Assembly: GCA_034429695.1 (NCBI GenBank)
Contig: DAOUGC010000224.1
Location: forward strand, 1 to 55,690
Origin: DAOUGC01 sp034429695
GTDB lineage: Bacteria; Chloroflexota; Anaerolineae; Anaerolineales; Anaerolineaceae
Direction of reading: 5' to 3'
Length of the DNA stretch: 55,690 bases
Part shown: positions 53,021 through 55,690 of the stretch, piece by piece
How the letters are laid out: each line of letters opens with the position of its first letter
Position numbering within the stretch: the first letter of the stretch is position 1
Made by a program: the position numbers and the translations under genes
Notes under the pieces: generated by a model
The model's database searches: none
Told to the model about the DNA's origin: nothing
What the model saw: only the letters and a program-made list of their open reading frames with translations

Positions 53021-55690
53021 CTAATTGTGGTGATGGTTGTTGCCGGAAGTGAGCAAATCAAGAAATTTTTCGACCACTTCGGGGTCAAATAAAACATTGC
53101 TGTTTTCCTGCAGATAATGACTTACCCTCTGCTCATCCCAGGCATCACGGTATGGCCGATTGGATGACAGCGCTTCCCATACATCAATCACGGCAAAAAT
53201 GCGCGCCGAGAGCGGAATGGATGTGCCTGACAGCCCGCGCGGATAGCCCGACCCATCCCAGCGTTCATGGTGGCAATAGGGAATATCCAGTGCATCCCGC
53301 AGATAGGGAATGGATGAAAGCATTTCAAAAGCATGAGTGGGATGCAAGCGCATGATTTCCCATTCATCTTCAGTGAGGGGTCCCGGCTTTAACAATATGG
53401 CATCCGGCACTGCCAGTTTTCCAATATCATGCAGAAGCGACCCGCGCCGTATATTGGCGATCTCCTCATCCGCGAAACCCATTGATCGCGCCATGCGCAG
53501 GGTCATATCGGTCACCCTTTGCGAATGTCCCTTGGTCTCCCGGTCACGCAATTCCAGTGCACGCGACCAACCTTCCAGGGTGGCGTCATAGGCGCGCATT
53601 AGTTCAAAGTTAGACCGCTGCAGCCCCTCGTACAGCATGGCACGGTCAATGGCAATTGCGCCCTGACCGGCAAGCATTTCCAGGAAATACCACCAGTCAT
53701 TGTTCAGCGGTTGTGGATTGCGATTGTACAGTTCCAGCACGCCCTCCACCTGCCCTTTGGCATACAACGGCACAGCGATATATTCACGATAGACGATGTC
53801 GCGGTCCATATCTGGAATGCCGGTGATATCCACCTGGGTGAGGGTTTGCTGCAAATGAACCGAGCGATTGCTGAATATTGTCCGCCCGGCATAAGCATCG
53901 CTTAACCGGATCAGGCGGTCTTGATGGGGAATCTGCTTCACACCCCAGCCGCTGATGTAATGCAAAGACTGTGAAGCACGTTCATACTTAAGGACAGCCG
54001 CCCCATCCACCAAAAGATGCTCCACCACTTTCTCCAGCATGATGTTCATGATCGATTCCAGATCCATGCTGGACGAAATGGCGATATCGAGATTGCGTAA
54101 TGCCGCCAGACGTTTGAGCTGTTTGTTTAGGTCCAGCTCTGATCGCTTGCGATCAGAGATATCAGACAACAACGCCACCCCACCGACAATTTGACCGTGC
54201 CGATCGTACAACGGAGCTGACCGTAACGACACCCACAGGTTGATGTTGGATGTGGTGGTTTCGTAGTACCCTTCGTATTCACCCTCATGCCCGTCCAATG
54301 AAGAATGGAGAGCCGGGAACAACGCCGGGTCATTGAGTTTTTTCAGGTCAAGGCCAATCAAGCGCTCCCGGGTGGTCTGGATCATGGCAGCCAAACGCTC
54401 ATTACAGTTGGTCATGATCATTTGGTTATCGTAGTACATGATGCCCGCCGGGGTGTTCTCAAACAACAGGCGATATTCCCCCTCACGCTCACGCATGCGG
54501 CCTTCCATCTCGTGTCGCTCGGTGATGTCATCGAAAGAAGTCACCATGGCGACAAACTGGCCCTGATCGTTAAACATGGGCGCGGCATTGATGGATAACA
54601 CCCTGTCCTTGCCATCTGGATGGATGATGAGTTGTTCCACTGCGTAGATTGGCTTGAGAGTCTGTCTGACAATGGAGAAAGGCCTCTCCTCATCTGGAAA
54701 GGGAGTACCGTTTAGCTTGCGAACCTGCCATCCTGGATCGGTGTAAAGTCTTCCGATTAACGATCCGCGTTCCAACCCAAGAATGGTTTCTGCTGCGGCG
54801 TTGGCAAAGGTAACAATGCGGTTTTCATCAACGATCAGAATGCCACTGGGTACGGTTTCCAGCAGGATCTCCAGTTGGCGGCGTGCCTGTCTGGCGGCTT
54901 CCTGGGAGAGTTTGCGTTCGGTGATGTTTTGCGAATTGAAACAGATGCCGGTCACCTCACCATCGGCGCCGCGTACCGGCGTATACACAAATTCGAACCA
55001 CAACACTGGACCTCGTGATGTTTTGTACTCACGATCCACCTGGACAGTTTCGCCGGCCAAAACCGGGCGCGATTCACTCACAAACCGTTCCCCATCATCC
55101 GGATCCAGGATCTCGGTTATATACACCCCGACCCTCAATTCACGTCCATTGACCGCCTGTATGCGTTCTTTGGCGATTCGGTTGTAAGCCATGATGCGAT
55201 ATTCACGATCCAGCAGGATGAAAGACTCAATGCTGCTATTAAAAATGGCGAGCAGATTGTTTTCCGATTTTCGCAGGGCTGCTTCCACCCGTTTAATCTC
55301 GCTTAAATCCCGCAGGGTGGCGTATATAACCCTGCGATGATCGATTTCAATCTCCGTCAGGGTTACATCAGCGTAGAACTCACCAAACCCCTGACGATAA
55401 TGAAGCCATTCGAAACGATGGGTGGTGTTTTCAAGGGTCAGCGCAATAATTTCATTTGCCTTCTCAATGGATGGACGACCATCCGGTTGAAATTCGGGAG
55501 AAAGTTCACCCGGCTGTTTGCCCAACAGGTCAGCCCGACTGGACATGCCGAAAATAGCCAGCGTGGCATCATTGCAATCAATGATGATTGAATTATCGTT
55601 CAGAATAAAACTGGCATCGGGGGATTGTTCAAACAGGCGACGGAACTTTTCTTCGGAATCCTGCAGGGCGTCAGCCGTGGCTTTGCGAAT
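53021..55690 (-). CDS. PAS(4)-GAF-HD-GYP cyclic-di-GMP phosphodiesterase sensor, 5' end outside window
   Basis: At least 889 residues are visible; the frame is open to the right edge (EEKFRRLFEQSPDASFILND), so the start lies beyond. Order: PAS1 (at the edge), PAS2 (FNSSIESFILLDREYRI, ending ITERK), PAS3 (LLETVPSGILIVDENRI, ending ITERHEME), PAS4 (LFENTPAGIMYYDNQM, ending ISDRKRSE), a GAF domain (LDIAISSSMDLESIM to LAGQGAIAIDRAML), and C-terminal HD-GYP. The HD-GYP part has HSQRV, LLHDIGKLAVPD, HHERWDGSGYPRGL and ARIFAVIDVWEAL, so the metal-binding His/Asp set and the GYP motif are intact. It should hydrolyse c-di-GMP under control of sensed ligands. Soluble in the visible part. Confidence 0.92.
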   Translation of the reverse strand: MRKATADALQDSEEKFRRLFEQSPDASFILNDNSIIIDCNDATLAIFGMSSRADLLGKQPGELSPEFQPDGRPSIEKANEIIALTLENTTHRFEWLHYRQGFGEFYADVTLTEIEIDHRRVIYATLRDLSEIKRVEAALRKSENNLLAIFNSSIESFILLDREYRIMAYNRIAKERIQAVNGRELRVGVYITEILDPDDGERFVSESRPVLAGETVQVDREYKTSRGPVLWFEFVYTPVRGADGEVTGICFNSQNITERKLSQEAARQARRQLEILLETVPSGILIVDENRIVTFANAAAETILGLERGSLIGRLYTDPGWQVRKLNGTPFPDEERPFSIVRQTLKPIYAVEQLIIHPDGKDRVLSINAAPMFNDQGQFVAMVTSFDDITERHEMEGRMREREGEYRLLFENTPAGIMYYDNQMIMTNCNERLAAMIQTTRERLIGLDLKKLNDPALFPALHSSLDGHEGEYEGYYETTTSNINLWVSLRSAPLYDRHGQIVGGVALLSDISDRKRSELDLNKQLKRLAALRNLDIAISSSMDLESIMNIMLEKVVEHLLVDGAAVLKYERASQSLHYISGWGVKQIPHQDRLIRLSDAYAGRTIFSNRSVHLQQTLTQVDITGIPDMDRDIVYREYIAVPLYAKGQVEGVLELYNRNPQPLNNDWWYFLEMLAGQGAIAIDRAMLYEGLQRSNFELMRAYDATLEGWSRALELRDRETKGHSQRVTDMTLRMARSMGFADEEIANIRRGSLLHDIGKLAVPDAILLKPGPLTEDEWEIMRLHPTHAFEMLSSIPYLRDALDIPYCHHERWDGSGYPRGLSGTSIPLSARIFAVIDVWEALSSNRPYRDAWDEQRVSHYLQENSNVLFDPEVVEKFLDLLTSGNNHHHN

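Noticed and set aside
39348..55690. tRNA or rRNA genes, insertion sequences, phage or attachment sites
   Set aside because: No cloverleaf, rRNA-like sequence, transposase or integrase motif, or flanking inverted/direct repeats were seen in the right-hand region.

Overview
The window looks like chromosomal DNA of moderate to high GC from an environmental bacterium. My best guess is a member of the Chloroflexota (Anaerolineae type). This rests on the gene mix: a giant beta-repeat surface protein, a deazaflavin-type nitroreductase, a fur-feoB-feoA operon and a multi-PAS HD-GYP protein. No rRNA or other phylogenetic marker is present, so this is inference.

Positions 1-39347 (70% of the window) are one uninterrupted minus-strand reading frame that starts at 39347 and runs off the left edge without a stop. 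At least 13,115 codons are visible. The protein has an N-terminal Sec signal peptide, an acidic Pro/Ser/Thr-rich linker, a short parallel-beta-helix-like domain, a first RTX-like Gly/Asp repeat block (about 34.6-38.4 kb), a long filamentous-haemagglutinin-like beta-repeat block (about 24.4-34.6 kb), a three-copy module (23.7-24.4 kb), and a less repetitive section with two unusual islands (16.6-23.7 kb). A small RTX-like patch, Calx-beta-like units and four cadherin/Big-type Ig units (13.4-15.5 kb) follow. A second, very large RTX-like block (about 12.4 kb to the left edge) ends the visible part. It has its own promoter and is separated by a hairpin terminator from the upstream beta-glucosidase gene. 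It is probably a giant exported, calcium-binding adhesin or surface protein; the C-terminus, and so the anchoring mode, is not in view.

Positions 39.5-55.7 kb are ordinary gene-dense chromosome. A GH1 beta-glucosidase (minus) is divergent from a GT-C-like membrane glycosyltransferase. Next come an MntP-type manganese exporter with a structured leader, a small unknown protein, a short-chain dehydrogenase, and a decayed remnant of a CrtI-like FAD oxidoreductase. An iron-uptake operon (fur-feoB-feoA-like) follows, with overlapping stop/start codons and two overlapping perfect palindromes just downstream of its promoter, as expected for an autoregulated Fur operator. After it lie a DUF4258-like small protein, an unknown protein, a GyrI-like/AraC operon, a TrmO-family gene, a DDN-family nitroreductase overlapping a nucleotidyltransferase-fold gene, an HXXEE membrane protein, and a PAS-GAF-HD-GYP sensor cut by the right edge.

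The most notable content is the giant gene and its module organisation. The Fur/Feo operator and the Cys-rich FeoA fusion come second.
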